This document shows positions 1 to 8,761 of a stretch of DNA of 64,000 nucleotides, one piece after another. Each line of letters begins with the position of its first letter. Position 1 is the first letter of the stretch. Where the stretch lies: assembly GCF_000022565.1 (NCBI RefSeq), contig NC_012483.1:2728001-2792000 (forward strand). The letters run 5' to 3'. Under the pieces are notes generated by a model. The model searched no databases and was not told the origin of the DNA. It was given only the letters and a program-made list of their open reading frames with translations. Position numbers and translations under genes: made by a program. Source of the DNA: Acidobacterium capsulatum ATCC 51196. GTDB lineage: Bacteria > Acidobacteriota > Terriglobia > Terriglobales > Acidobacteriaceae.

Positions 1-387
1 GTGGCCGAGGGCGAAGCAGCGAGTCTCTTTGCGCCCTGGTTCACCAACGCTGAAGAGGCCAGCCAGCCGCTGCCAGCCTTTGTGCGCAACGAGCTGAAGT
101 CCGTCGAAACCGAGATCAAGTACGCCGGCTATCTTGACCAGCAGCGCAAGTCGATGGAAAAGCTCAAGAAGGCCGAAACCCGCGTCATTCCTGAGTGGTT
201 TGACTATGCGTCCGTCAGCGGCCTCTCGCGTGAGATGCAGGAGAAGCTGGTGCGCGTGCGTCCGCAGACCATCGGCCAGGCGAGTCGCATTCCCGGGGTG
301 ACTCCGGCGGCGCTCTCGCTCATCAACGTCTACATTGAGATTCAAGGCAAGCGGCTGGCAAAGGGTGGCCATCCGGTACAGGTGTAA
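1..387 (+). CDS. mnmG: MnmG (GidA) C-terminal fragment, tRNA U34 modification
   Basis: This is the last ~128 residues of MnmG, the FAD-dependent protein that works with the GTPase MnmE to install the (carboxymethyl)aminomethyl group on wobble uridine of certain tRNAs. The visible part is the conserved helical C-terminal domain, with the family-typical stretch [13 protein letters not shown] followed by the [10 protein letters not shown] region used for MnmE/tRNA contact. The gene is cut by the window edge. The GTG at base 1 is not its start, because the full family protein is about 620-650 residues. The 250 bases that follow before the helicase contain two short GC-rich stem-loops and no gene. 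Confidence 0.93.
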
Positions 388-637
388 CCCTGGTGTCTGC
401 TCCCATATCGGGACCTGTATCTGGCCGGTAACCTCTTCCTGCCGGGATTTCCACAGAAGCATGGTATTCTGTAGAAGCTGAGAACCTGCCTCAGAGCAGG
501 TGACGTTCCGGTCCGGATCTGAACCGGGATACTCTTGGGGCCATTCGCCCCGTTTGTCTTCGCAATATTCCGATTGAGCAAACAGATCACGTGAACACCA
601 CACGGCTGCCAATCCAAAGAGAGCAGACCGCTTTTTC

Positions 638-1930
638 ATGCAATTTTCTGAACTGAACCTATCCTCCCACCTGAAGAATCAGCTTGCAGTTAACCAGTTT
701 GTAACCCCAACCCCTGTCCAGGAAGCCGCGATTCCGCCGGCCATGGAAGGCAAGGACGTACTGGCGACCGCGCAGACCGGCACCGGCAAGACCCTCGGGT
801 TTCTGCTGCCTGCCATGGAGCGCCTGCTGGCCACCAAGGGCAAGCATCCGGCCGTCCTCATTCTGACGCCAACCCGCGAACTGGCCCTGCAGGTGGAAAA
901 GCAATACGCCCAACTGGCCGGCAAGAGCCTGCCGCAGGCCGCGACGCTGATCGGCGGCGCGAGCGAGAATAACCAGATTCGCGACCTCAAGGCCGGTGCG
1001 CGTCTCATCGTCGCCACCCCGGGCCGTCTGGAAGACTTTCTGGAGCGCCGCCTCATCGACCTCAAGCGCATTGAAGTTCTGGTGCTCGACGAGGCCGATC
1101 GCATGCTCGACATGGGCTTCATTCCGGCGATTCGCCGCATTGTGGCCAAGCTGCCCCGGCAGCGCCAGACCATGTGCTTCTCGGCGACTATTGATCCGGC
1201 TGTCGCGCACCTGCTGGATGAAATTCTGACCAATCCCGTGCGCTTGTCCTTCGGCTCGACCCAGCAGACGTCCAGCAGCGTTCGCCTGATTGCCTATGAA
1301 GTCGATGCCGATCAGAAGGCTGCGCTCGTCCATCGTGTGGTCACCGCCGAAGAAGGCCAATCGCTCGTCTTCGTCGGAACCAAGCGGCGCACCGAGCATG
1401 TGGCCAAGCGGCTCGATCGCGCGGGCATCTCCGTGGCGGTGCTGCACGGCGACCGCTCGCAGTCGCAGCGCAATCGCGCACTCGAAGACTTTCAGCGTGG
1501 GCGTGCCCGTGTGCTGGTCGCCACCGATGTCGCCTCGCGCGGCATTCACGTGGACAACATCGCGCAGGTCATCAACTATGACATGCCGAAAATGACCGAG
1601 GACTTCATCCATCGCGCCGGCCGTACCGGACGCGCGGGAGCGACCGGAGTCGCGGCTACCTTCTACACGCCGCTCGAGCGCCGCGAGTTCAATCGCTTTG
1701 AAAAGACGCTGAATCGCAAGATTGAGCGCGTCATGATCGCGAGCGACAGCGGCCTTGATCGCGAGGAGCGCGGCCAGATGGTCAATCATGCTCCTGTGCT
1801 GCGCATGGCCACGGTGGCCCCCACCAAGCCGCGCGGCAAGGGGAAGGGTAAGAGCAAAGCGCCCGCTGCGGCTGCGCCTCAGCAGCGCGTTTACCTTGAG
1901 GGCGAACGCCTGCAGCGCTACGCGAATTAG
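638..1930 (+). CDS. DEAD-box ATP-dependent RNA helicase (RhlE type)
   Basis: A 430-residue cytoplasmic RNA helicase that unwinds short RNA duplexes during ribosome assembly or RNA decay. The motifs appear in order: the Q motif region near residue 20, Walker A AQTGTGKT (~48), PTREL, the DEAD box (~150), SAT (~180), and the C-terminal HRAGRTGRAG motif (~325). A short basic, alanine- and lysine-rich tail follows, as in RhlE/DeaD-type enzymes. The start ATG follows a weak GAGAG element, and the 250-base leader is long enough to be a regulated 5' UTR, which is common for cold-induced helicases (inference). A hairpin terminator lies just downstream. The subfamily name rests on length and the short tail. 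Confidence 0.93.
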   Translation: MQFSELNLSSHLKNQLAVNQFVTPTPVQEAAIPPAMEGKDVLATAQTGTGKTLGFLLPAMERLLATKGKHPAVLILTPTRELALQVEKQYAQLAGKSLPQAATLIGGASENNQIRDLKAGARLIVATPGRLEDFLERRLIDLKRIEVLVLDEADRMLDMGFIPAIRRIVAKLPRQRQTMCFSATIDPAVAHLLDEILTNPVRLSFGSTQQTSSSVRLIAYEVDADQKAALVHRVVTAEEGQSLVFVGTKRRTEHVAKRLDRAGISVAVLHGDRSQSQRNRALEDFQRGRARVLVATDVASRGIHVDNIAQVINYDMPKMTEDFIHRAGRTGRAGATGVAATFYTPLERREFNRFEKTLNRKIERVMIASDSGLDREERGQMVNHAPVLRMATVAPTKPRGKGKGKSKAPAAAAPQQRVYLEGERLQRYAN

Positions 1931-1955
1931 TAAGTCCGCAAACCGGAAAGCAGCA

Positions 1956-1990
1956 GGGCTAGCCGTGCAACCACGCGGCTGGCCCTTTCT
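1956..1990 (+). terminator. Intrinsic terminator after the RNA helicase gene
   Basis: A stem of about 10 bp (GGGCTAGCCG pairing with CGGCTGGCCC, one G-T mismatch position) begins 26 bases after the helicase stop and is followed by TTTCTGTT. It also lies just beyond the 3' end of the convergent gene on the other strand. Confidence 0.7.
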
Positions 1991-2023
1991 GTTGGCCCCT
2001 TCGGGACCTGTTCCGCCCTGGCT

Positions 2024-2860
2024 CTATTTGTTCGCGATGCGCTGATACTCGCGCCGGTAGAGAGGATTGGCCGGAAACTCCTGCGACAGCCCCTGCAGCA
2101 GATTGCGCGCACCCGCATAGTTCTTCTGCCGGATATCGGCCACCGCCAGCAGCAGCCGCGCAAAGGGCGCAAGGTAGTGGCCATGCGCGGCGGCCAGCTT
2201 CAGCTCATGAACTCCGGCCGAGGCATTCGTCTGCGCGCCCGTCCAGCTCAATACCCACCGCACGGGCGCCGGCTTGATGCCCAGCAGATAGTTCTCAATG
2301 CCGACGGCAAGGTACGCGTCGTAGCAGTGAGGGTCCGCCGCCAGCGTCTTCTGCGCGAGCGCCGTGGCGCGATTGCTGAAGCGCAGGGCATCCAGATCAT
2401 GCTTGAGAATCAGCGCCGCATAGTCGCTTTGCAGCCCATCGGCCAGCGTGCTGGCCAGCAGCGCCGAAACATCTTTGGGACTTTTGCTCAAGGCCGCCGC
2501 GGCCAGGCGGTTGGCTTCATCAATGCGAGCCTGAAACTTCTGCTGCACCGCAGGATTGGGCGTCGGTCGCTTGCGGTGCGAGAATCGTGAGTTGTCCGCA
2601 AAGAGCCGCAAATCCAGAATGCCGAGCCGGTCGAGCTCCGCAAACAGATAGGCCGCCGCATCGGAGACCGGCCCCATGGCATCGTCTGGATGCGCCTGTA
2701 TATAGGCGTCGAAGGTCTGATGGGCGCCCGCGAAGTTCACGTTGTACATCTGCCCGTAGCCGTGTTCGAGCACCGGGTCAGCATGCGCGGCGAGGGGGCC
2801 GCAGCCGAGCAGGCAAAGAAGCAGAAGAAGGCAGCGCAGCGGCTGCGAAAAAACAGGCAT
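2024..2860 (-). CDS. Exported TPR-like protein of unknown function
   Basis: About 278 residues. The ATG at 2860 is preceded by GGGAG at good spacing; a GTG six bases upstream is the alternative. The N-terminus is a clear export signal with a leucine-rich core ending in AHA-D. An LLGC tetrad inside it is a possible lipobox, so it may be a lipoprotein. The mature part is alpha-helical with alanine/leucine periodicity and segments resembling tetratricopeptide repeats (around residues 20-50, 165-200 and 230-265), which suggests a periplasmic scaffold. No catalytic motif is visible. It stands alone, between the helicase and the tRNA. Function is not assigned. Confidence 0.72.
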   Translation of the reverse strand: MPVFSQPLRCLLLLLCLLGCGPLAAHADPVLEHGYGQMYNVNFAGAHQTFDAYIQAHPDDAMGPVSDAAAYLFAELDRLGILDLRLFADNSRFSHRKRPTPNPAVQQKFQARIDEANRLAAAALSKSPKDVSALLASTLADGLQSDYAALILKHDLDALRFSNRATALAQKTLAADPHCYDAYLAVGIENYLLGIKPAPVRWVLSWTGAQTNASAGVHELKLAAAHGHYLAPFARLLLAVADIRQKNYAGARNLLQGLSQEFPANPLYRREYQRIANK

Positions 2861-3008
2861 ATTCACCCACTCCCGGTCGCCACCAGCTTACCGGACCCCG
2901 GCAGCCCCTGTGGCCTGCTGGCAGTCCCAGCTTCTGCTTGGATGCCTGAATGCTCCCAAAGCCGATGCATTTACAATCAGGAAGCTGGTAGAACGCGCCA
3001 GCTCTTGA

Positions 3009-3085
<77 letters not shown>

Positions 3086-3121
3086 GATTGCTCCACGCCG
3101 GGCAATTCATTCCCACGCCCT

Positions 3122-4738
3122 TCAGGCGTTTCCCCAATGCACGTCTAATAGATCGAGCTCGCGCTCCACCTCGCGCAGCGTATTCTCGCGAATCTGCCCG
3201 GTCGCGCGCAGGTGCATGAGCTCGGCGCGCTCGGCCTGGCGCAGGCTGTAGGCAATCTGCTGCATGTTCTGCTGGCGGCGCTGCTGTTCTTTCTGGCTAT
3301 CTGATTTCTCCGCGGGAGCCAGCGTGCGCAGCCGTTCCCGGTAAAAGCGTTCCATCAGTTCATAGGCGACGCCGTCGTTCTTCGCCTCCTGGTCCTGTTC
3401 GCGCAGCTCCTGCAGCCGGTCAAGTGCGGCCTTGACTACGGCGGCGCGGGCGTTGCGCGCCTCCTGCTGCACATCGGGCGATTCGCACACGTTCAGCTTG
3501 CGAATCACCTTGGGCAGTGTCAGACCATGGCCCAGCAGCGTGACCAGGATGACGGCGTAGGCGAAGAAAATAATCGCCTGCCGATGCGGAAACGGATGCC
3601 CGGCCGCCGTCAGGCTGGGCAGCGAGAGCGCGGCCGCGAGCGTGAGCACGCCCCGCATGCCGCTCCAGCTCACCACGGTCAGAATGCGTGGCGAAATATA
3701 GCTGACCTGCCCGCGGAAGAGGCGGTTCCGCAGGGCCAGCGCCACGCGCGCCCCGGCAAAAACCCAGAAGAAGCGCAGCCCGATCACCAGGGCACAGACC
3801 AGCGCGGCGTGGCCGAGCTTTTCTCCCCAGTCCTTGTCAGACATGCCGGCCAGAATTGTCGGCAGCTGCAGGCCGATCAGAATGAACACCAGTCCGTTCA
3901 GACTGAAGTCAATCGTGTTCCAGACAGCTTGCCCCTCCAGACGGGTCTGCGAAGAGAAGGTCTTCGAGCGCATGCGGCCAGAGTAGAGCCCGCAGGCCAC
4001 GGTCGCCAGCACGCCTGATCCGCCCAGGCTCTCGCCAAGTAGATAAGCCACAAATGGCGTGGCGATGCTGACCATCAGTTGCAGCGCCGTGTAGCGAATG
4101 CGGCGCTCAAAGTGGGCGATGGGCCAGGCCACCAGCAGGCCGGCTCCCACACCGGCCACGATCAGCCAGAGAAACTTCCCAACGCCTTCAGGAATGGTCG
4201 GGATGGTGCCGCTGACAACCAGCGCGCTGGTGAACTGCAGTGCCAGCAGGCCCATGGCGTCGTTGACCAGGCTCTCGCCCTCAATCACCTGCAAAATTCT
4301 CTCGGGCAAGCCCACGCGCTTGGCGATCGAGGCTACGGCAATCGTGTCCGTTGTGGAAACGACCGCTCCCAGCACCGCGCCGGAGCGCCAGTCAAAGCCA
4401 TGCACAATGAAGTGCATGCAGGTGGCCACCCCCACCACCGTAAAGGCCACCAACCCCAGGCCCAGCATCAAAATATGGGCAGCATTGCTGCGCAGCTCGC
4501 TCCAGCCGATGTTCGTGGTGCTGGCAAAGAGCAGGGGAGGCAGAACGACAAGAAAAACAAAGGATGGGTCGAGATAGACCTTGGGGATGCCCGGCACAAA
4601 GCTGAGCGTAAGGCCGCCCAGCAGCAGCACAATGGGATAGGGCACGCGCAGCCGCTGCGCCAGCGTCGCCAGCAGCGCCACCATGGCCGTCAAAAGCAGC
4701 AGAGTGATTTCTGTCTCGTGAATTCCTGAGCCGAACAT
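3122..4738 (-). CDS. Na+/H+ antiporter, CPA1 family
   Basis: A 538-residue inner-membrane cation/proton antiporter that exports Na+ (or K+) in exchange for protons, supporting pH and salt homeostasis. Residues 1 to about 410 form 11-12 hydrophobic segments. The family signature GESLVNDAMGLLAL lies near residue 155 and contains the Asn-Asp pair of electroneutral CPA1 exchangers. It is preceded by the STTDTIAVASI segment. The last ~130 residues are a highly charged cytoplasmic tail with predicted coiled coil, longer than in minimal NhaP proteins and more like the YjcE/NHE-type proteins. It is transcribed alone and divergently from the E2 gene. Substrate specificity cannot be read from sequence. 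Confidence 0.92.
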   Translation of the reverse strand: MFGSGIHETEITLLLLTAMVALLATLAQRLRVPYPIVLLLGGLTLSFVPGIPKVYLDPSFVFLVVLPPLLFASTTNIGWSELRSNAAHILMLGLGLVAFTVVGVATCMHFIVHGFDWRSGAVLGAVVSTTDTIAVASIAKRVGLPERILQVIEGESLVNDAMGLLALQFTSALVVSGTIPTIPEGVGKFLWLIVAGVGAGLLVAWPIAHFERRIRYTALQLMVSIATPFVAYLLGESLGGSGVLATVACGLYSGRMRSKTFSSQTRLEGQAVWNTIDFSLNGLVFILIGLQLPTILAGMSDKDWGEKLGHAALVCALVIGLRFFWVFAGARVALALRNRLFRGQVSYISPRILTVVSWSGMRGVLTLAAALSLPSLTAAGHPFPHRQAIIFFAYAVILVTLLGHGLTLPKVIRKLNVCESPDVQQEARNARAAVVKAALDRLQELREQDQEAKNDGVAYELMERFYRERLRTLAPAEKSDSQKEQQRRQQNMQQIAYSLRQAERAELMHLRATGQIRENTLREVERELDLLDVHWGNA

Positions 4739-4922
4739 AATTTTTCAGGTAGTCAGATGCAGATGGCTGCCTCTCCCACAGCCAGGGCTGCTTGCAGTAA
4801 ACTAACGGGTTTGGCCGTGGTTTGCCGCCAGCTTGTGCATGGCGGGGCGGCGGCCCGATCAACCGCCAATTTATAATCAAGTTTCTCACGGCTTCCAACC
4901 TGCACTGCGGAAAGGATTTTGC

Positions 4923-6572
4923 ATGCCGACCGATGTAGTCATGCCCCAGATGGGCGAATCGATCTTTGAAGGCACCATCACCAAATGGCTCAAGAAACCG
5001 GGCGAGAGCGTCCAGGTAGACGAGCCCCTCTTCGAGATTTCCACCGACAAGGTCGATGCGGAGATTCCTTCGCCTGTGGCAGGCACGGTCGCCGAAATCA
5101 AGGTCGCCGAAGGCACCACCGTTCAAATCAACACCGTCGTCGCCGTCATCAATGAGGGCGGCAGTGCGGCAGCGGCCGCTTCAGCCTCGGCTCCCGCGGC
5201 GGCCCCAGCTCCCGCAGCGGCTCCGGCGCCAGCAGCCCCGGCTTCGGCCCCAACTCCTGCGGCCAGTTCCAGCACGGGCGCAAAGCATGAAGTGGTGATG
5301 CCGCAGATGGGCGAGTCCATCTTTGAGGGCACCATCACCAAGTGGCTCAAGCAGGTGGGCGACAAGGTCGAAGTGGACGAGCCTCTCTTTGAGATCTCCA
5401 CCGACAAGGTAGACGCTGAGATTCCCTCGCCTGTGGCGGGCACACTCTCTGAAATCAAGGTGCAGGCCGGCAACACGGTGCAGATCAACACGGTGGTCGC
5501 CGTCATTGGCGGCGCAGCCGGTACATCCGCTGCTCCCGCTGCTCCTGCCGCCCCGGCTCCGGTCGCAGTTGCTCCGGCGGCCGCGCCCTCCGCTCCGGCT
5601 GCGGAAGAGGACTACGCCGACAGCGCTGAGCACGTGCGCTCTTCGCCGCTGGTGCGCAAGATTGCCCGCGAAAACAATGTGGACCTGCGCAAGGTGTCTG
5701 GCACCGGTGCCGGTGGTCGCATCACCAAGGACGATATTCAGGGCTACCTCGAAGGCAAGCCCGCCGCTGCTCCGGCTGCTGCCGCCCCGGCCCCCGTGGC
5801 CGCTGCGCCTGCTCCGGCTGCCGCACCGCGCGCTACTGCTCCCGCGCCTGCCGCTGCCGTTCCGCAGCCTGGTGAGCTGGTCCCCATGTCCAAGATGCGC
5901 ACCATCATCGCGCAGCGCATGATCGACTCCAAGCACACCAGCGCGCACGTTCACACGGTCTTCAAGATCGACTTCACCCGCATCGTCAAGCTGCGTGAGA
6001 AGGAAAAGAACAAGTATGAGCAGCGCAACGGCGTCAAACTGACCTACATGCCGTTCATCACGCGCGCCGTGGTGGCCACGCTGCGCAAAATGCCCATCAT
6101 GCACGCACAGATGAAGGGCGACGCCATCCTCTACCCGGCCAACATCAACATCGGCATCGCCGTGGCTCTCGACTGGGGGCTGATTGTGCCGGTCATCAAG
6201 CAGGCTGAGGAGAAGAGCTTCCTGGGCATTGCCCGTGGCATCGCGGACCTCGCCGAGCGCGCGCGCGGCAAGAAGCTGAAGCCGGACGAAGTCGGTTCGG
6301 GCACCTTCACGATCACCAACCCGGGCATCTTTGGCGAGCAGTTTGGCACGCCGATCATCAATCAGCCCGAGAGCGCGATTCTCGGTGTGGGCGGCCTCTT
6401 CAAGGAGCCGGCCGTCATCACCGACAAGGACGGCACGGACTCGATCGCCATCCGCCACATGATTCACCTCACGCTCGGCTTTGATCACCGCATCATTGAT
6501 GGCGCCGACGCGGGCAAGTTCATGGCCGAGGTCAAGAAGTACCTCGAAAACTGGACCGAAGACATCGGCTAA
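4923..6572 (+). CDS. sucB: Dihydrolipoyllysine acyltransferase (E2), two lipoyl domains, probably succinyltransferase
   Basis: A 549-residue E2 core subunit of a 2-oxoacid dehydrogenase complex. It carries acyl groups on lipoyl arms and transfers them to CoA. It has two nearly identical lipoyl domains with the lipoylated lysine in DKVDAE (Lys43 and Lys162), separated by Ala/Pro-rich linkers, then an E3/E1-binding domain (~240-275), another Ala/Pro linker, and the catalytic domain ending with DHRIIDG (His522, Asp526). The start at 4923 follows GGAAAGG; an upstream in-frame extension lacks a ribosome site. The two-lipoyl layout matches SucB-type E2 proteins of actinobacteria and acidobacteria. 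E1 and E3 genes are not adjacent, so the exact substrate (2-oxoglutarate versus pyruvate or branched chain) is inferred. Confidence 0.9.
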   Translation: MPTDVVMPQMGESIFEGTITKWLKKPGESVQVDEPLFEISTDKVDAEIPSPVAGTVAEIKVAEGTTVQINTVVAVINEGGSAAAAASASAPAAAPAPAAAPAPAAPASAPTPAASSSTGAKHEVVMPQMGESIFEGTITKWLKQVGDKVEVDEPLFEISTDKVDAEIPSPVAGTLSEIKVQAGNTVQINTVVAVIGGAAGTSAAPAAPAAPAPVAVAPAAAPSAPAAEEDYADSAEHVRSSPLVRKIARENNVDLRKVSGTGAGGRITKDDIQGYLEGKPAAAPAAAAPAPVAAAPAPAAAPRATAPAPAAAVPQPGELVPMSKMRTIIAQRMIDSKHTSAHVHTVFKIDFTRIVKLREKEKNKYEQRNGVKLTYMPFITRAVVATLRKMPIMHAQMKGDAILYPANINIGIAVALDWGLIVPVIKQAEEKSFLGIARGIADLAERARGKKLKPDEVGSGTFTITNPGIFGEQFGTPIINQPESAILGVGGLFKEPAVITDKDGTDSIAIRHMIHLTLGFDHRIIDGADAGKFMAEVKKYLENWTEDIG

Positions 6573-6592
6573 TCCAGCCACAACCCAAGAGC

Positions 6593-6626
6593 AAAGGGCA
6601 GGCGCGCAGCCTGCCCTTTCTTTTTC
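6593..6626 (+). terminator. Strong intrinsic terminator between the convergent E2 and purK genes
   Basis: A perfect 10-bp stem, AAAGGGCAGG with CCTGCCCTTT, with a 7-nt loop followed by CTTTTT. The A tract on the other side makes it usable in both directions. Confidence 0.88.
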
Positions 6627-6639
6627 CCTGAAATCAGCT

Positions 6640-7812
6640 TCAACCTTGTTTGAGCTTCTTTTCCGCTTCCAGCACGCGCGCCACGGCTTCTTCCGGTGTC
6701 GCACCCACTGAAGAGAGATGCCCCATCTTGCGGCCCTTGCGCGCCGAATGCTTCTCATACAGATGCAGCCGCAGTCCCGGCACCGCCATCGCAAGGTCAA
6801 AGCGCGGCGTGCGTTGCTGGCCGTCTCCATCGAGCCATAGGTCGCCCAGCAGATTCACAATCGCGGCCGGCTGCACCACCGCCACATCGCCCAGTGGCAG
6901 GTCGCACACTGCGCGAATCCCCTGTTCAAACTGGCTCGTGACGCAGGCGCGCTCGCTCGCGTGATAACTGTTGTGCGGGCGCGGAGCCAGTTCATTGACC
7001 AGCAGCTTGCCATCCGTCGTCACAAACATTTCGATGGCCAGCAGCCCTTCCAGCGTGAACTGGTCGGCAATGGCGCTGGCCAGTTCCTGAGCCTGCTTTT
7101 CCAGAGCCGGCGGCACGCCTGAGGGAATCACGCTCCACACCAGAATCTGGTTTTCATGATGGTTCAGCGCTGAGGGGAAACTGCGTGTTTCGCCGCTGGG
7201 CCGCCGCGCCACCATCACAGAGACTTCGCGCTCCAGCGCCACGGCCTTCTCCGCCACCACGGGCCGCTGGCCCAGCAGCTTCCAGGCCTCGCGTGCCTGC
7301 TCTTCGGGCGTGCCGGTCAGCTCGCCAAAGCCGATCTTCACCTGCCCGCGGCCGTCATAGCCGCCGCGCGCGCTCTTGATGAAGCATCGTCCGCCGAGCG
7401 CCGTCACAGCATCGACCAGCGCCTGTTCTGACTCCGCGGCGCGGTAATCACCCAGCGGAAGGCCGTGATCGCGCAGCCAGTTCTTCTGCAGAATGCGGTC
7501 CTGAATAATCCCCAGCATCGCCGCGCCCGGCCGCACCGGAGCATACTTCGCCGCCGCATCGAGGCAGTCGAGCGAGAGCTGCTCGATCTCGAGCGTCACT
7601 ACGTCAGAGCCGCGCGCCAGGTCAGCAGCGGCGCGAGTGTCGTTCCACGGACCCTCAAAGCAGGCGTCCACCACAAATCGCGCCGGGCATGAGGGGTCGG
7701 GGTCCATGACCTGCACGCGATAGCCAAAGGAGCGCGCCGACATGGCCAGCATGCGCCCAAGCTGTCCGCCGCCCAGAATGCCAATGGTTGATCCGGGAAG
7801 AATGGCCGTCAT
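6640..7812 (-). CDS. purK: 5-(carboxyamino)imidazole ribonucleotide synthase
   Basis: A 390-residue ATP-grasp enzyme of purine synthesis that uses ATP and bicarbonate to carboxylate AIR to N5-CAIR. The N-terminal GILGGGQLGRMLA motif is the PurK signature, the central region holds the ATP-grasp fold (RCFIKSARGGYDGRGQ), and NELAPRPHNSYHAS near residue 275 is the conserved substrate/metal loop. Length is normal. Its ATG overlaps the stop of purE by four bases (ATGA), so the two are translationally coupled and consecutive enzymes of one pathway. Confidence 0.97.
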   Translation of the reverse strand: MTAILPGSTIGILGGGQLGRMLAMSARSFGYRVQVMDPDPSCPARFVVDACFEGPWNDTRAAADLARGSDVVTLEIEQLSLDCLDAAAKYAPVRPGAAMLGIIQDRILQKNWLRDHGLPLGDYRAAESEQALVDAVTALGGRCFIKSARGGYDGRGQVKIGFGELTGTPEEQAREAWKLLGQRPVVAEKAVALEREVSVMVARRPSGETRSFPSALNHHENQILVWSVIPSGVPPALEKQAQELASAIADQFTLEGLLAIEMFVTTDGKLLVNELAPRPHNSYHASERACVTSQFEQGIRAVCDLPLGDVAVVQPAAIVNLLGDLWLDGDGQQRTPRFDLAMAVPGLRLHLYEKHSARKGRKMGHLSSVGATPEEAVARVLEAEKKLKQG

Positions 7813-8324
7813 GCCATCGGCTCCCGGAACTGCAGCACGGGCAGTTCCATGGCCAGCACCTCATCGCGGCGCGCCTCGCGCCAGGCCTGGAGGCGCTCGC
7901 GCAGCGCGGCATCGGTCGTCGCCAGAATCTCCGCCGCAAAAATCGCAGCGTTGGCCGCGCCCGGCTTGCCGATGGCGAGTGTGCCCACCGGAACGCCCTT
8001 GGGCATCTGCACAATCGAGAGCAGAGAATCGAGGCCATTCAGCATCGTTGCGGGAACAGGAACGCCCAGCACCGGGACCAGCGTCTTCGCGGCCAGCATG
8101 CCCGGCAGATGCGCCGCGCCGCCCGCGCCCGCGATAATCACGCGCAGGCCGCGCGCCTGCGCCTGCTCCGCATACTCATACAGCAGGTCAGGGGTGCGAT
8201 GCGCGGAGACAACGCGCGCTTCATGAGGAATGCCGAGTTCGGTGAGGATCTCCACGGCGGGCGAGAGCACGTCAAAGTCGCTCCTGGAGCCCATCACAAT
8301 GCCGATGAGGGGGTGGTCTGCCAT
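7809..8324 (-). CDS. purE: N5-CAIR mutase, class I PurE
   Basis: A 171-residue enzyme that moves the carboxylate of N5-CAIR to carbon 4, giving CAIR. Class I motifs are clear: GIVMGSRSDF near the N-terminus, SAHRTPD (~43), AGGAAHLPGM (~72) and the LLSIVQMPKGVPV segment. The start is placed at 8324 because the protein begins right before the first strand there; a longer reading to 8432 adds a basic stretch with no family match. Its 3' end overlaps purK by four bases. It is the first gene of the purEK operon. Confidence 0.97.
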   Translation of the reverse strand: MADHPLIGIVMGSRSDFDVLSPAVEILTELGIPHEARVVSAHRTPDLLYEYAEQAQARGLRVIIAGAGGAAHLPGMLAAKTLVPVLGVPVPATMLNGLDSLLSIVQMPKGVPVGTLAIGKPGAANAAIFAAEILATTDAALRERLQAWREARRDEVLAMELPVLQFREPMA

Positions 8325-8416
8325 AACAGATGGATTATATCGGGCCGCGTGCCAGGCCTGCGGACGCAGGCGGAGGGAAGGGGAAACAGTGGCTCGCAGC
8401 CGGGCCCGGCGCGGAG

Positions 8417-8451
8417 ATCCCACATCCGCCACAACAGAGAAGATGTGGGAT
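8417..8451 (-). terminator. Hairpin downstream of the phage-like gene cluster
   Basis: A perfect 10-bp inverted repeat, ATCCCACATC with GATGTGGGAT, 15-base loop, 15 bases after the last gene of the leftward phage-like operon. No long T run follows, so it may act with Rho or as a 3' protective stem. The same spot is upstream of purE, so a regulatory role there is also possible. Confidence 0.45.
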
Positions 8452-8465
8452 ATCCGCGATCCGGC

Positions 8466-8696
8466 CTATCGGTGACGCAGATACTCGACGAGCATCTGAA
8501 TCCCGGTGAAGACGGTTCCCGCAGCCAGAAAAAATCCCTTGGCACGCTGGAACGCCTGTTCGTGAGCGGTGACGCGCCGCTCAATGGCTGCGATACGGCC
8601 GGTTTCGCCGTCGCCATAGAGTGACGCCATCTGGTGCTTCAGCACCGAAAGATCGGCGAGCACCTGGGCTTCAAATTCAGTCATCAGGGGACTCAT
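8466..8696 (-). CDS. Small coiled-coil membrane protein (holin/XhlA-like), last gene of the particle locus
   Basis: About 76 residues from the ATG at 8696 (a second ATG at 8684 is possible). The first ~50 residues are amphipathic and charged, resembling a short coiled coil, followed by one transmembrane segment (FFLAAGTVFTGIQMLVEYL) and a basic end. This layout matches phage lysis-associated proteins of the XhlA/holin type, and the position at the end of the late operon fits. No endolysin is recognisable beside it, so a lysis role is inference. Confidence 0.55.
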   Translation of the reverse strand: MSPLMTEFEAQVLADLSVLKHQMASLYGDGETGRIAAIERRVTAHEQAFQRAKGFFLAAGTVFTGIQMLVEYLRHR

Positions 8697-8761
8697 GAGG
8701 AGCTCTGTTCTCACGCGGCGCGCAAGCCCCATTGATCGGGCCGCGCCCGCGTCGTGAGAGG

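Noticed and set aside
3122-4738. Two plus-strand frames opposite the antiporter gene
   Set aside because: They are antisense to the hydrophobic membrane segments and show Gln/His/Arg-rich nonsense sequence.
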